Shown one piece after another: positions 23,958 through 34,448 of a stretch of 64,000 bases of DNA. This DNA comes from Ignavibacteriota bacterium. Lineage in GTDB: Bacteria; Bacteroidota; Ignavibacteria; Ignavibacteriales; Melioribacteraceae. Position 1 is the stretch's first letter, and every line of letters starts with the position of its first letter. A program made the translations under genes and the position numbers. The DNA is taken from the NCBI GenBank assembly GCA_013112585.1, contig JABFGH010000010.1, positions 62,001 to 126,000 on the forward strand, read 5' to 3'. Under the pieces are notes generated by a model. That model was given only the letters and a program-made list of their open reading frames with translations, did not search any database and had not been told where the DNA came from.

Positions 23958-24390
23958 AAGAATAATCGGCTCCGGAATTTTTACCGGCTATATTCCCTTT
24001 GCTTCGGGTACATTCGGCAGCTTAGCTGCTATAATTATTTATCTAATACCCGGTTTTGAAAATCCAACAATAATGTTAATAGCAATATCATTTTTTTTGG
24101 TTTTAGGCGCACAAATTGGGAGCAAGTTCGAGAAAATTTATGGCAAGGACCCTAAAGAATGTACCATCGATGAGTTTGTCGGCACTTGGATTAGTCTTCT
24201 ATTTTTGCCGAAAAACGCAATATATATTGCGGGAGCATTTTTAATCTGGCGTTTTTTTGATATCATTAAACCCTTTCCGGCAAATGTAATAGAAAAAATA
24301 AAAGGCGGATGGGGAATAATGCTTGATGATGTTGTCGCCGGATTCTATTCCTTCATTGTTATTCAAATTATCATATATTTTATATACTAA
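23938..24390 (+). CDS. pgpA: Phosphatidylglycerophosphatase A
   Basis: 150 residues from a TTG at 23938, chosen because it gives the conserved start MKLNLIERIIGSGIFTGYIP; the codon lies inside pgsA, so the two overlap by 20 bases. Membrane protein of the PgpA family with FASGTFGSLAAI, CTIDEFVGTWI and GGWGIMLDDVVAGFYS, the last carrying the acidic residues typical of the active site. It removes phosphate from phosphatidylglycerol phosphate, directly following PgsA in the pathway. Confidence 0.93.
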   Translation: MKLNLIERIIGSGIFTGYIPFASGTFGSLAAIIIYLIPGFENPTIMLIAISFFLVLGAQIGSKFEKIYGKDPKECTIDEFVGTWISLLFLPKNAIYIAGAFLIWRFFDIIKPFPANVIEKIKGGWGIMLDDVVAGFYSFIVIQIIIYFIY

Positions 24391-24417
24391 TTATTTTTAA
24401 AACAAAATTGTGAAAAA

Positions 24418-25674
24418 ATGAAAGCTCAAATTATAACTATTGGCGATGAAATTCTGATTGGGCAAACTGTGAATACTAATTCTGCATTCATCGGAGAAAG
24501 ATTAACTGAAATTCAGCTCGATGTAGCTAAGTCAGTTACAATTGGCGATACCGCCGCAATTATACTGCACGAATTTGCAGAGGCATTTAAAAATAGCAGC
24601 ATTGTAATTGTAACCGGCGGGTTAGGACCTACACACGATGATGTAACAAGAAAATGCATTGCAGATTTTTTTGAAACAGAACTAGTCTTTGATGAAAAAG
24701 TTCTTGCTGATGTTCATGAGATATTTAAGAAAAAAGGAAGAGAAGTAACCAAGACAAATGAAGATCAGGCTCTTGTACCAAAAATTGCCGAAGTAATCAG
24801 AAATAAAAGAGGTACAGCACCGGGTACCTGGATTGAAAAGGATGGTAAGATATTTATCTCCCTGCCGGGCGTACCTTACGAAATGAAACTAATGATGGAT
24901 GAATTTGTAATTCCAAAGTTAAAAGAAAGATATAAAACGATTGAAGGAAGAATACTAACAAAAAATTTGTTAACAACAGGAATACCTGAATCGTACCTTT
25001 ACGAAAAGTTAGGTGATTTAGATGAATTATTAAACGGTGCCAAGCTTGCATTTTTGCCTAATCAGTTTGGGGTAAAAATGAGAATAACAGTTATAGGTGA
25101 AAGCGAAGAAGACGCAAAAGATACAATGGTAGAAATCGAACAGAAAATTCGATCACTTATAGGAAGATACATTTACGGATACGGTGAAATTTTAATTGAA
25201 GAGGTAACCGGCAGATTGCTGAAAGAAAGGGGACTAAAAATTGCAGTTGCCGAATCATGCACCGGCGGATTAATATCTTCCCGTTTCACGGACATTAGCG
25301 GCAGCAGCGAATACTTCGATCAAGGAATGGTTACTTACAATAATGTAGCAAAAGTTGAAAGCTTAAAAGTAAATGAAGACTCCCTGGAAAAATTCGGCGC
25401 CGTAAGTATTGAAATTGCAAGACAAATGGCTGAAGGTGTAAAAGCTGTTAGCGGTTCAGATATTGGTCTTGCAGTTACTGGTATTATGGGACCTACCGGT
25501 GCTACCGAAGATAAACCTGTTGGATTAGTTTACATTGGTATTTGTGATGATAAAGTTTGTACAGCTAAAGAATTTATGTTTGGTGATGATAGGCTTTTAA
25601 ATAAGGATAGAACCGCACAAGCTGCAATAGATATGGTACGAAGACATTTACTCGGTATTCCTTACGATGAGTAG
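24418..25674 (+). CDS. cinA: CinA-like protein / nicotinamide-nucleotide amidase
   Basis: 418 residues. The N-terminal domain (about 1-170) is the MoaB/MogA-like CinA fold (IITIGDEILIGQTVNTNSAF, VTGGLGPTHDDVTRK). The C-terminal domain (about 255-415) is the NMN deamidase with the AESCTGGLISSRFTDISGSS active-site region and GIMGPTGAT. The full-length two-domain form can hydrolyse ADP-ribose and deamidate NMN, recycling pyridine nucleotides. It overlaps thpR by eight bases and lies close to recA, a pairing seen in many bacteria. Confidence 0.95.
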   Translation: MKAQIITIGDEILIGQTVNTNSAFIGERLTEIQLDVAKSVTIGDTAAIILHEFAEAFKNSSIVIVTGGLGPTHDDVTRKCIADFFETELVFDEKVLADVHEIFKKKGREVTKTNEDQALVPKIAEVIRNKRGTAPGTWIEKDGKIFISLPGVPYEMKLMMDEFVIPKLKERYKTIEGRILTKNLLTTGIPESYLYEKLGDLDELLNGAKLAFLPNQFGVKMRITVIGESEEDAKDTMVEIEQKIRSLIGRYIYGYGEILIEEVTGRLLKERGLKIAVAESCTGGLISSRFTDISGSSEYFDQGMVTYNNVAKVESLKVNEDSLEKFGAVSIEIARQMAEGVKAVSGSDIGLAVTGIMGPTGATEDKPVGLVYIGICDDKVCTAKEFMFGDDRLLNKDRTAQAAIDMVRRHLLGIPYDE

Positions 25675-26218
25675 AGTGTTTGCAGCACTTCATATTCCGG
25701 ATGATGCAATTGAGCAAATAATAGGTCTGCGCAATAAACTTTACCCGGATGATAAACTTGTACGATGGGAATCGAAATCCAAACTGCACATTACATTAAA
25801 GTTTTTAGGTGAATTACCCCCGGAAAAAATTAATGATATTTTGAATGATTTGGAAAATGTAATTAAAGATTATTCCGCGCTAAATTTAGCATTTAATAAG
25901 TTTGGTATTTTCCGCCATAAAGGTAAACCTAAAATTGTTTGGGCTGGATTAAAACCTAATGATACTTTACTTAGCGTTGTAAATGATATTAATTCTACAT
26001 TAAAAAATATTGGTTTTGAAAACGAAAAAAGAAAATTTCATCCTCACCTTACCTTACTTAGAATACGAGGTAAAGAAAAAATGGAATTAATTAATAAATT
26101 TGAAAACTATAATTACGAAGAAATTAAATTTGTCGGGAATAAAATATCATTATTTGAGAGCAGACTTTTAAGCGGCGGCTCGGAATATAAAATATTAAAA
26201 AGTTTTGAATTAAATTAA
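25667..26218 (+). CDS. thpR: RNA 2',3'-cyclic phosphodiesterase
   Basis: 183 residues of the 2H phosphoesterase family. Both catalytic motifs are present: H41-ITLKFLGE and H127-LTLLRI. The protein opens cyclic phosphate ends on RNA; it was formerly annotated as 2'-5' RNA ligase. It overlaps cinA by eight bases and ends 13 bases before recA. Confidence 0.94.
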   Translation: MSRVFAALHIPDDAIEQIIGLRNKLYPDDKLVRWESKSKLHITLKFLGELPPEKINDILNDLENVIKDYSALNLAFNKFGIFRHKGKPKIVWAGLKPNDTLLSVVNDINSTLKNIGFENEKRKFHPHLTLLRIRGKEKMELINKFENYNYEEIKFVGNKISLFESRLLSGGSEYKILKSFELN

Positions 26219-26231
26219 CAATGGAGGAATA

Positions 26232-27278
26232 ATGGCTACAGATAAAGAAGCTAGATTAAAAACACTCGAAGATACGCTCTACAATATCGAAAAGACATAC
26301 GGCAAGGGCGCCATAATGAAACTTGGTGATGGCGTTATAAACAAGGTTGAATCCATTTCTACCGGATCGGTGTCACTCGATAATATTTTAGGTATCGGCG
26401 GGGTTCCGAGGGGAAGAATTATTGAAATTTACGGACCCGAATCATCGGGTAAAACAACCTTGTGCTTACATATAATTGCTGAAGCACAAAAAGCCGGCGG
26501 ACTTGCCGCATTTATAGATGCTGAGCATGCACTTGATGTTGGCTATGCAAAAAAACTTAAAGTTGATGTGAACAATTTATTGCTTTCTCAGCCCGATTAC
26601 GGTGAACAAGCTTTAGAAATTGTTGATACACTTGTAAGAAGCAATGCACTTGATATTATAGTAGTCGACTCAGTTGCTGCTCTTGTTCCGCGGTCTGAAA
26701 TTGAAGGAGAAATGGGCGATGCACAGATGGGAGTACAAGCACGTTTGATGTCTCAAGCACTTCGTAAAATAACCGGTGCTGTAAGTAGGTCTAAAACATC
26801 TGTGATCTTCACTAATCAGCTAAGAAGCAAAATAGGAGTAATGTTCGGCAGCCCCGAAACCACAACCGGCGGTAATGCACTTAAATTTTACGCTTCCTTA
26901 CGTATGGATATTAGAAGAATTGCAGCCATTAAAAATGGTGATGATGTTGTTGGCAACCGTACTAAAGTTAAAGTAGTTAAAAGTAAGGTAGCACCGCCAT
27001 TTAAAATTACAGAATTTGATATTCTCTATAATGAAGGAATAAGCAAAGCCGGCGAACTGATTGACTTGGGCGTTAATAATGGTATCATTAAAAAGAGCGG
27101 CGCATGGTTTACCTACGGTGAAGACAGATTCCAGGGCAGAGAAGGATTTAGAAATAAACTTAAGGAAAATGAGGATTTACTGAATTCACTTGAGAAAGAA
27201 GTTAGAACAAAGCTGGGAATGATTGAAGAAGAAACTGTTGAAGAAAAGGAAACAGCAGAACCTAAAAAGAAAAAATAA
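26232..27278 (+). CDS. recA: Recombinase A
   Basis: 348 residues, the usual length. Walker A GPESSGKT lies at 68-75; other landmarks are [36 protein letters not shown] and [19 protein letters not shown] (loop 2 region). The C-terminus ends in a Glu/Lys-rich tail (EEETVEEKE, then PKKKK), normal for RecA. It forms filaments on single-stranded DNA, drives strand exchange and triggers LexA cleavage. GGAGG precedes the ATG; a terminator follows before recX. Confidence 0.98.
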   Translation: MATDKEARLKTLEDTLYNIEKTYGKGAIMKLGDGVINKVESISTGSVSLDNILGIGGVPRGRIIEIYGPESSGKTTLCLHIIAEAQKAGGLAAFIDAEHALDVGYAKKLKVDVNNLLLSQPDYGEQALEIVDTLVRSNALDIIVVDSVAALVPRSEIEGEMGDAQMGVQARLMSQALRKITGAVSRSKTSVIFTNQLRSKIGVMFGSPETTTGGNALKFYASLRMDIRRIAAIKNGDDVVGNRTKVKVVKSKVAPPFKITEFDILYNEGISKAGELIDLGVNNGIIKKSGAWFTYGEDRFQGREGFRNKLKENEDLLNSLEKEVRTKLGMIEEETVEEKETAEPKKKK

Positions 27279-27303
27279 AATCGAACTTAATTTTAATTGA
27301 ATG

Positions 27304-27332
27304 ACCCCGCTGAATGCGGGGTTACTTTTATT
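27304..27332 (+). terminator. Rho-independent terminator after recA
   Basis: CCCCGC at 27305-27310, loop TGAAT, GCGGGG at 27316-27321, then a T-rich tail. It may only partly block recX, whose start is 25 bases on. Confidence 0.85.
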
Positions 27333-27346
27333 TCTGATTCTTACAA

Positions 27347-27970
27347 ATGATTATAGAAAAACTTACTAAAAAGGGTGATAACGTTCTCATCAAATTTGAT
27401 GATGAAACTGAATTGCTGCTGGACTTGAATTCAGTTCTTGATAAGGGGTATCGTAGGAATGATGAGTTAAGTGAAGATGAAATTGAAAATCTGAAAAAAT
27501 TAAGCAATAAAACTTTAGTTAAAAATTCCGCATTTAATTACCTCTCACGTAGAATTCATTCAAGAGGAGAATTATATCAGAAATTAAAGAAGAAAAATTT
27601 TGAAAGTGAAATAATCAATGAAACACTTAATGAACTTGAGGAAAAAAAATTTTTAGATGATGAATTTTTTGCAAATCGATATGCAGAAGAAAAATTATTT
27701 AGAAAAAAATGGGGAATCGAAAAAGTTCGGTCTAACTTGTTTCTAAAAGGAATTAAAAGAAAAACGATCGATGAAGTTTTGTCAGCTTATTCCGGTGATA
27801 AAGTAATTTTAGAAAATGCAATTTTTCTGATCACGAAAAAGAAAAAGTTCTACTCCAATAAAAATTATACTGAGCAGCAAATGAAGCAAAAATTATTTTC
27901 TTTTTTAAGATCACGCGGATTTGAATATGAATTGATTTCAAAAGCGCTGAATGTGGTTTTAGAAAAGTAA
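27347..27970 (+). CDS. recX: RecA regulator RecX
   Basis: 207 residues, made of helical repeats typical of RecX: RRIHSRGELYQKLKKKNF, EKKFLDDEFFANRYAEEKL and KKWGIEKVRSNLFLKGI. RecX caps or inhibits RecA filaments. The place directly after recA supports it. The N-terminal 50 residues are a short beta segment seen in Bacteroidota/Chlorobi-type RecX. The gene starts just past the recA terminator, so its level probably depends on readthrough or its own promoter. Confidence 0.93.
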   Translation: MIIEKLTKKGDNVLIKFDDETELLLDLNSVLDKGYRRNDELSEDEIENLKKLSNKTLVKNSAFNYLSRRIHSRGELYQKLKKKNFESEIINETLNELEEKKFLDDEFFANRYAEEKLFRKKWGIEKVRSNLFLKGIKRKTIDEVLSAYSGDKVILENAIFLITKKKKFYSNKNYTEQQMKQKLFSFLRSRGFEYELISKALNVVLEK

Positions 27971-28093
27971 CCACTTATTTTTTTAGTGGAATGAGGTTTT
28001 TATTGTAACATTTAATGGACAATTTTATTCATATTAGTTGATTTTAGTAAGTCCTTTCCATTAACTTTACTAATTATTTTTTAAGGAATGTAG

Positions 28094-29263
28094 ATGCAGA
28101 AATTTAAAGGTATTGATTATTTTAATTTAGAAAGTCTTCTCACAGAAGATGAAAAAATGGTGCGTAATTCAGTGCGCGAATTTGTTGATTCAGAGATTAT
28201 TCCAATAATTGAAGATCATTACATGCAAGGAACATTCCCGCATGAATTAGTGAAAAAACTTGCAGAGCTTGGCGTCTTCGGAATTACACTGCCGCAAAAA
28301 TACGGCTGCGCTGAAATGAACAATGTTGCTTACGGACTTGTTATGCAGGAGTTAGAAAGAGGGGACAGCGGAGTAAGAAGTTTTGCTTCGGTTCAGAGTG
28401 CACTTGTAATGTATCCAATTTTTACATTCGGAAACGATGAACAAAAAGATTACTGGCTGCCAAAATTGGCAAGTGGAGAAAAAATAGGATGCTTCGGTTT
28501 GACTGAGCCTGACTACGGCTCTAACCCCGGCGGAATGGTTACCCAAGCCGAAAAAGTTGACGGCGGCTACAAACTGAACGGCGCAAAAATGTGGATAACA
28601 AACGGAACAATTTCAGATGTTGCCGTAGTGTGGGCAAAGCTCGATGGTGTTGTACACGGATTTCTTGTCGAAAAAGAATTTGATGGTTTTACTGCTCCGG
28701 AAATGAAAGGGAAGCATTCATTGCGCGCTTCTATAACTTCGGAACTGATATTGCAGGATGTGTTTGTTCCTGAAAAAAACTTGCTGCCGAATACTAATAA
28801 TTTACGTTCTCCCCTTATGTGCTTGAACCAGGCACGGTATGGTATTGCCTGGGGCGTTGTCGGTTCAATGATGGAATGCTATTCAACTGCATTAAGCTAT
28901 GCACAATCACGTATTCAATTCAGCAAACCTATTGCCGCTTATCAATTAACACAAAACAAATTGGTTTATATGTTAACTGAAATCACCAAAGCACAATTTC
29001 TTAATTTACAGCTTGCAAAACTGAAAGATAAAGAAGAAGTAAAGCATACACATATTTCATTAGCTAAAAGAAATAATTGTGAAATTGCTCTTGACATTGC
29101 AAGAGTTGCACGAGAAATATTAGGAGCAAACGGAATATTAAGTGAGTACCCGATAATGAGGCATTCGGCTAATTTAGAATCAGTTAAAACCTATGAAGGC
29201 ACGCACGAAATGCACACCCTAATTTTAGGTGCCGATATTACAGGGTTTGAAGCCTTTGAATAA
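28094..29263 (+). CDS. Acyl-CoA dehydrogenase, glutaryl-CoA dehydrogenase-like
   Basis: 389 residues with the three-domain acyl-CoA dehydrogenase fold. FAD/substrate motifs CFGLTEPDYGSNPGGM and KMWITNGTISDVAVVW are clear. The catalytic base is Glu368 in TYEGTHEMHTLILG, the position and context typical of glutaryl-CoA dehydrogenases. RARYGIAWG-type and QFSKPIAAYQLTQNKLVYM motifs also fit that group. It would oxidise glutaryl-CoA (lysine/tryptophan breakdown) or a related short acyl-CoA; the exact substrate is not certain. AAGGA precedes the ATG, and a TTG-N21-TAACTTTA promoter-like pair lies at 28038-28069. Confidence 0.9.
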   Translation: MQKFKGIDYFNLESLLTEDEKMVRNSVREFVDSEIIPIIEDHYMQGTFPHELVKKLAELGVFGITLPQKYGCAEMNNVAYGLVMQELERGDSGVRSFASVQSALVMYPIFTFGNDEQKDYWLPKLASGEKIGCFGLTEPDYGSNPGGMVTQAEKVDGGYKLNGAKMWITNGTISDVAVVWAKLDGVVHGFLVEKEFDGFTAPEMKGKHSLRASITSELILQDVFVPEKNLLPNTNNLRSPLMCLNQARYGIAWGVVGSMMECYSTALSYAQSRIQFSKPIAAYQLTQNKLVYMLTEITKAQFLNLQLAKLKDKEEVKHTHISLAKRNNCEIALDIARVAREILGANGILSEYPIMRHSANLESVKTYEGTHEMHTLILGADITGFEAFE

Positions 29264-29289
29264 AGAAGAATTTTAATTTTGAGGATTAA

Positions 29290-30768
29290 ATGCAATTAGA
29301 TAAAATTATTTACGAAGCATTAACGTTTGATGATATTTTATTAATTCCGGCAAAGTCTCAAGTGCTGCCGCGGGATGTAAATTTATCCTCAAATTTAACT
29401 TCCGAAATTAAACTAAACATACCTTTTGTATCAGCAGCAATGGATACGGTAACCGAAGCGGAAATGGCAATAGCCATGGCAGCGCAAGGCGGTATTGGTG
29501 TTGTTCATAAAAACTTAAGCATTGAAAGACAAGCAGAAGAAGTCGATAAAGTTAAACGGTCTGAAAGCGGGATGATACATAATCCGATTACCATGACTTC
29601 AGACAGATTAGTTAAGGATGCACTTGAGTTAATGTCAAAATATAGAATTTCAGGAATACCGATAGTAGATGAAGCTAATAAACTTATAGGAATTTTAACA
29701 AACAGGGATTTACGTTTTGATGTGGATATTAATAGTTCCATAAGTGAATTTATGACTAAGGATAATTTAATAACTACCTCTGTTGGCACAACACTGGAAC
29801 AAGCTGAACATTTACTTCAAAAATATAGAATTGAAAAACTGCCGGTAGTTGATAACTCAGGTATATTAAAAGGTTTAATAACATTTAAAGATATTTCAAA
29901 AAAGAAAAAATACCCTAACGCCTGCAAGGATGAATTAGGCAGATTGAGAGTTGCCGCTGCAGTGGGAATTTCAGCAGATACAAAGGATAGAGTTTCGGCA
30001 TTGGTTAAGGCTAACGCGGATGTAATTATTGTTGATACCGCCCACGGGCATTCAAACGGAGTTTTAAGCATGGTTAAAGATGTGAGGAAAAACTTCCCTG
30101 ATCTTCAGCTAATTGCCGGAAACATTGTTACTAAAGAAGCGGCGCTGGATCTGGTTGAATGCGGAGTAAATGCCGTTAAGGTTGGAATTGGTGCGGGCTC
30201 AATCTGTACAACAAGGGTTATTGCGGGAGTAGGTGTTCCTCAAATAAGTGCGGTTATCGAAGTTTCTCAAGCATTAAAAGGTACAGGCATTCCCTTAATT
30301 GCCGATGGCGGAGTAAAACAAACCGGTGATATTGCAAAAGCAATTGCCGCCGGTGCCGATACTGTAATGTTCGGCGGAATGCTTGCCGGTGTTGATGAAA
30401 CTCCAGGTGAAAAAGTTTTATTCGAAGGGAGGAGTTTCAAAGTTTATCGCGGAATGGGATCCTTGGGCGCAATGAAAAAGGGGAGTAAGGACAGATATTT
30501 TCAGGATGCTGAAGACGATATTAAAAAATTAGTACCTGAAGGAGTTGAAGGACGTGTACCCTACAAAGGTCCATTGGCTGATACAGTTTATCAGTTTATT
30601 GGCGGATTAAGAGCCGCTATGGGTTACTGCGGAGCTAAAGATATTCAGGCATTGAAGAATGATGCAAAGTTTGTTAAAATATCTAACGCCGGTTTGCGCG
30701 AAAGCCATCCGCATGATGTAATTATTATGAAGGAATCTCCAAATTATCAATCGAAATCAAATTACTAA
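29290..30768 (+). CDS. guaB: IMP dehydrogenase
   Basis: 492 residues. The TIM barrel is interrupted by a CBS-domain pair (about 95-205). Nucleophile Cys306 lies in [10 protein letters not shown]; the flap and NAD regions include [36 protein letters not shown] and RGMGSLGAM. It converts IMP to XMP, the first committed step to GMP. GAGG precedes the ATG. It stands 26 bases after the acyl-CoA dehydrogenase gene and 14 bases before a glycosyltransferase. Confidence 0.97.
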   Translation: MQLDKIIYEALTFDDILLIPAKSQVLPRDVNLSSNLTSEIKLNIPFVSAAMDTVTEAEMAIAMAAQGGIGVVHKNLSIERQAEEVDKVKRSESGMIHNPITMTSDRLVKDALELMSKYRISGIPIVDEANKLIGILTNRDLRFDVDINSSISEFMTKDNLITTSVGTTLEQAEHLLQKYRIEKLPVVDNSGILKGLITFKDISKKKKYPNACKDELGRLRVAAAVGISADTKDRVSALVKANADVIIVDTAHGHSNGVLSMVKDVRKNFPDLQLIAGNIVTKEAALDLVECGVNAVKVGIGAGSICTTRVIAGVGVPQISAVIEVSQALKGTGIPLIADGGVKQTGDIAKAIAAGADTVMFGGMLAGVDETPGEKVLFEGRSFKVYRGMGSLGAMKKGSKDRYFQDAEDDIKKLVPEGVEGRVPYKGPLADTVYQFIGGLRAAMGYCGAKDIQALKNDAKFVKISNAGLRESHPHDVIIMKESPNYQSKSNY

Positions 30769-30782
30769 AAATAGAGTGATGG

Positions 30783-32060
30783 ATGTTTAAAGTTCTTGTA
30801 ATTGCATATTATTATCCGCCGATGGGGCTCAGCGGTGTTCAGCGGACTCTTAAGTTTACTAAGTATATGAGTGAATATGGATGGGAACCGACTGTATTAA
30901 CATCAACAAAAACCGGTTATTTTGCCCATGACTACACGCTTTTAGAAGAGGTAGAGGCAAGCAAAATTAATGTTGTACGTGTTGGCGCCAATGATCTGAA
31001 TTCAGTATTGAAAAAATTTGGAACAATAAAAATTCCAAGTGAATGGATCCGGAGGATTTATAATAGGATCATCCAATCAGTGTTCATTCCCGACAATAAA
31101 AAATCATGGGCAAAAAAGGCGGCAGAAAAAGCAAGGGAAATTTTATCGAATGAAAATTTTGATGCAATTTTTGTTACCATTCCTCCTTTTTCTTCATTTG
31201 TAGAATTTGCTAAAATTAAAAAAGAATTTAATCTGCCCCTAATAGTTGACTACAGGGATTTGTGGTATGACAGTTATTTTTCATTTTATTTAACACTGTT
31301 TCATAAAATGGCTCACAAAAAACTTGAATATAATTCTCTAAAAAATGCAAATAGAATTATTGTAACGAATAGAAATATAAAAGAAAGTCTCTTGAAAAAT
31401 TTTCCATTTCTTTCTTTTGAAGATGTTACGATTATAAGACACGGGTATGATGCACATGATTTTGACGAAATAAATATTGCTCCGAGAGAAAATAAAAAGA
31501 TAATAATTACACACTCCGGAAATTTTATTGAATATACAACCCCGCAATATTTATTTGAAGCTTACAAACTTCTAAAAAAAGAAAATCCTGAGATTGCAGC
31601 AAAATTCGAGCTTCATTTTGTAGGTTTGCTTGGGAGAAATTTTATAGGTTTAATAAAAAAATTAAAATTAGTTAGTAATGTAAAACTTCACGGCTATGTC
31701 AATCATAAAGAAAGTGTAAAAAAACTTCTCGAAAGTGATGTGCTTTGGATGATGATTGATAATCGTAAAAATATTGAAGCAATACTACCCGGTAAAACGT
31801 TGGAATATGCTGGAGCGAGGAAACTAATTTTTGCAAATATACCTAACGGAGCAGCTAAAATAGTTTTGGAAGAATATAAGTCAGCCATCATTACTCCTCC
31901 CAGAGATATTAAAAAAATTAAGGAGGGATTTATTCAGATTTACGAGATGTTTTCCCAAGGCGAAGTTCCTGCACATGATGAAGACTTTGTTCTGAATCAT
32001 GAAAGAAAATGTTTAACACAACATCTAACTAAAGAATTTCAATTTCTTTTGAAGACCTAA
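30783..32060 (+). CDS. Glycosyltransferase, family 4-like
   Basis: 425 residues with the two Rossmann-type halves of GT-B enzymes. The N-terminal half begins VLVIAYYYPPMGLSGVQRTLK, the usual start of family 4 enzymes that act on polysaccharides or glycolipids. The C-terminal half has ITHSGNFIEYTTPQYLFEA, LHGYVNHKESVKKLLESD and ILPGKTLEYAGARKLIF, the nucleotide-sugar binding part. Donor and acceptor cannot be told from sequence. It follows guaB by 14 bases and precedes purD by one base, so it is embedded in a nucleotide-metabolism run without obvious functional link. Confidence 0.85.
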   Translation: MFKVLVIAYYYPPMGLSGVQRTLKFTKYMSEYGWEPTVLTSTKTGYFAHDYTLLEEVEASKINVVRVGANDLNSVLKKFGTIKIPSEWIRRIYNRIIQSVFIPDNKKSWAKKAAEKAREILSNENFDAIFVTIPPFSSFVEFAKIKKEFNLPLIVDYRDLWYDSYFSFYLTLFHKMAHKKLEYNSLKNANRIIVTNRNIKESLLKNFPFLSFEDVTIIRHGYDAHDFDEINIAPRENKKIIITHSGNFIEYTTPQYLFEAYKLLKKENPEIAAKFELHFVGLLGRNFIGLIKKLKLVSNVKLHGYVNHKESVKKLLESDVLWMMIDNRKNIEAILPGKTLEYAGARKLIFANIPNGAAKIVLEEYKSAIITPPRDIKKIKEGFIQIYEMFSQGEVPAHDEDFVLNHERKCLTQHLTKEFQFLLKT

Positions 32061-32061
32061 T

Positions 32062-33342
32062 ATGAATGTACTTCTAATAGGCTCGGGCGGTAGGGAGCAT
32101 GCAATTGCCCGCCAAATCCACTTATCCGCAAAACTTGATAATTTATACATATCCCCGGGAAATCCGGGTATAGCTGAGTATGGAAAGAATACCATACTAA
32201 ATATTTCAGATCATCAAAGTGTAATAAATTTCTGCAAGGAAAATTCAATAGATTTGGTTGTTGTTGGACCGGAGCAGCCATTAATTGAAGGACTTGCAGA
32301 TAGTTTAATAGAAAACAGCATAAAAGTATTCGGACCAAATAAAGAAGCAGCAAAGATTGAGGGTGATAAGTCTTTTGCAAAAGAGATTATGCAGAAAGCT
32401 AATGTACCGACAGGTGAGTATAAAAAGTTCAATAAAATTAATAAAGAAGCAGCACTTACTTATTTAGAAACAACAAGTTATCCCACTGTAATTAAAGCTA
32501 TAGGTCTAGCTGCAGGTAAAGGAGTGTTAATATGTAACAATTATAAAGAAGCTGCTGAAGCGGTAATCAATTGTTTTGAAAAAAGAATTTTTGGTGAATC
32601 GGGTGATTCAATAATTATTGAAGAGTTTTTAACGGGACAGGAAGCATCGGTATTTGCAATTTGCGATGGTAAGGAATTCGTAACTCTGCCTGTTTCACAA
32701 GATCATAAAAGAATATTTGACGGTGATAATGGCAAAAACACCGGCGGAATGGGATCATATGCTCCGGCTCCAATCGTAAATGATAAATTATTAACTGAGA
32801 TAGAAACAAGAATAATTCAACCTGTTTTAGATACTTTAGCAAGTGAAGGGAAAAAATATACCGGCTGCCTTTATGCGGGATTAATTTTAACAGAGGCAGG
32901 TCCAAAAGTTATTGAGTTCAATTGCAGATTCGGAGACCCTGAAACTCAAGTTGTACTTCCGATTTTAGAGGGTGATTTTTTAGAACTTTTATATTCCGCT
33001 GCTAGTGGAAATGTTTCGAAAAACTCTGTTTCTTACAAAGGAAAATCTGCTGTATGCGTAGTTGCTTCTTCAAAAGGTTACCCTGATGAATATAAAAAGG
33101 GTTTTGAAATATCCGGTATCGAAAAGGCAGAAAAAAGCGGCGCTATAGTTTTTCATGCAGGAACAAAGTTTGAGGATGGAAAATTATTAACAAACGGCGG
33201 CAGAGTGCTTGGTGTTACTGCCGTTGTCAACAACAACGATTTAAAATTGTGTAAAGAAAAAGCCTATGAATTTATATCAAAAATTAATTTTGAGGGTATG
33301 TATTTTAGAAAAGATATTTCTGATAAGGCAATTTATTTATAA
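32062..33342 (+). CDS. purD: Phosphoribosylamine--glycine ligase
   Basis: 426 residues. N-terminal GSGGREHAIARQIHLS, the ATP-grasp core VIKAIGLAAGKGVLICNNY, EEFLTGQEASVFAICDG and DHKRIFDGDNGKNTGGMGS are all PurD landmarks, followed by FNCRFGDPETQVVLP. It makes glycinamide ribonucleotide, the second step of purine synthesis. One base separates it from the glycosyltransferase stop. Confidence 0.97.
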   Translation: MNVLLIGSGGREHAIARQIHLSAKLDNLYISPGNPGIAEYGKNTILNISDHQSVINFCKENSIDLVVVGPEQPLIEGLADSLIENSIKVFGPNKEAAKIEGDKSFAKEIMQKANVPTGEYKKFNKINKEAALTYLETTSYPTVIKAIGLAAGKGVLICNNYKEAAEAVINCFEKRIFGESGDSIIIEEFLTGQEASVFAICDGKEFVTLPVSQDHKRIFDGDNGKNTGGMGSYAPAPIVNDKLLTEIETRIIQPVLDTLASEGKKYTGCLYAGLILTEAGPKVIEFNCRFGDPETQVVLPILEGDFLELLYSAASGNVSKNSVSYKGKSAVCVVASSKGYPDEYKKGFEISGIEKAEKSGAIVFHAGTKFEDGKLLTNGGRVLGVTAVVNNNDLKLCKEKAYEFISKINFEGMYFRKDISDKAIYL

Positions 33343-33397
33343 AGATATATTTTAAAAATTACTTAAAAATAGATCATATTTAAATATTAGGTGTTTT

Positions 33398-33955
33398 ATG
33401 CCGTATAGAGAAAAGGCTGTTCAAGATCATTTCTATCATTTGTATAATCGAGGTAATAATTTTGAAAATATATTTTTTGAGGAAAGAAACTATAAGTTTT
33501 TGCTCAACAGAATGATTTATTACTTTGATATTCACATCGATATAATAGCATATGTTTTGATGCCAAATCACTATCACTTCATTGTTGAAGTTAAGAAAAA
33601 TGATTTTCTTGAAAAGGCACTTCAAAAATTTTGTACTAGCTATACTAAAGCAATTAATAAGAGTAGAAATAGAGTCGGACACTTATTTCAGGGAAGATAT
33701 AAACTAAAGTTAGTTCCTGAGAACAATTACCTACTTCATTTATCAAGGTATATTCATTTAAATCCAGTTAGAAAAGGGTTGGTCAATCATCCTATTGAAT
33801 GGAAGTTTTCAAGTTATTCAAAGTATTTGGGTGAGATGGGACAAGCATTTGTTAAGCCAGACATTATTTTGGATCAGGTAAATGATTATGAAGATTTTGT
33901 TTTAAGTTTTCAAGAAAATCAAAATTTTTACTTGAAAGATATTCTGTTTGATTGA
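33398..33955 (+). mobile_element. REP-associated tyrosine transposase (RAYT), first copy
   Basis: 185 residues of the transposase-17/RAYT family, related to IS200 TnpA. The HUH motif is MPNHYHFIV (H-Y-H), the family's RYIHLNPVRKGLV supplies the conserved Tyr/Asn-Pro region, and GHLFQGRYK lies between them. These enzymes cut single-stranded palindromic repeats and are thought to spread REP-type elements without moving themselves. The gene ends just before a 34-bp perfect palindrome at 33971-34004. It shares only the family pattern with the second copy at 34449-35051, so the two are different lineages. Confidence 0.9.
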
Positions 33956-33970
33956 ATTGTAACAGGACAA

Positions 33971-34004
33971 AAAAGCCCAACTTTTTTAAAAAAGTTGGGC
34001 TTTT
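33971..34004. terminator. Perfect 34-bp palindrome, bidirectional terminator
   Basis: AAAAGCCCAACTTTTTT at 33971-33987 is followed directly by its reverse complement to 34004. The T-rich arms let it end transcription from both the RAYT gene and the convergent HIT gene. Confidence 0.85.
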
Positions 34005-34044
34005 GTAAAGGCAATTTTATTCAAGAAATAACCAAGTAGTTAAA

Positions 34045-34392
34045 TCAGCCGGGGGGCCAATTCATTTTTCTACCGCCAAGCAAGTGCATGTGAATATGAT
34101 AAACTTCTTGCCCGCCATTTGATCCGCAGTTAAAAACTAGACGAAAACCTTCTTCAGCAATTCCTTCTTTTTCAGCAATTTGATTCGCTGCATCGTACAT
34201 TTCTCCAAGCAATTTAGAGTGCTCATTTCCTTTAATTTCTCTTACAGTCGGAATTTCAATTTTAGGAATTATTAAAATATGCGTAGGCGCTTGCGGATTG
34301 ATATCCCGGAAAGCCAATAGTGAATCACTCTCAAAAACAATATCCGCCGGAATTTCTCTGTTAATTATTTTAGTAAATATTGTATTTCCCAT
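34045..34392 (-). CDS. HIT-family nucleotide hydrolase
   Basis: About 115 residues from the ATG at 34392, chosen because GGAGG lies just before it and the protein then begins MGNTIFTKIINREIPADIV, the usual family start; an in-frame ATG at 34428 would add 12 unlikely residues. The active-site triad is HIHMHLLGGR near the C-terminus. HINT-type members hydrolyse AMP-amine or AMP-lysine conjugates, but the natural substrate varies. Cytoplasmic. It lies between the two transposase genes. Confidence 0.93.
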   Translation of the reverse strand: MGNTIFTKIINREIPADIVFESDSLLAFRDINPQAPTHILIIPKIEIPTVREIKGNEHSKLLGEMYDAANQIAEKEGIAEEGFRLVFNCGSNGGQEVYHIHMHLLGGRKMNWPPG

Positions 34393-34415
34393 AGTACCTC
34401 CAACTAATGTATAAT

Positions 34416-34431
34416 AGATTGCTTGCAATCT
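34416..34431. repeat. 16-bp palindrome, left flank of second RAYT
   Basis: AGATTGCTTGCAATCT: 7-bp arms AGATTGC and GCAATCT around TT. Its exact reverse complement occurs at 35129-35144 on the other side of the transposase gene. Confidence 0.85.
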
Positions 34432-34448
34432 GTTAATCTGTTATTAAT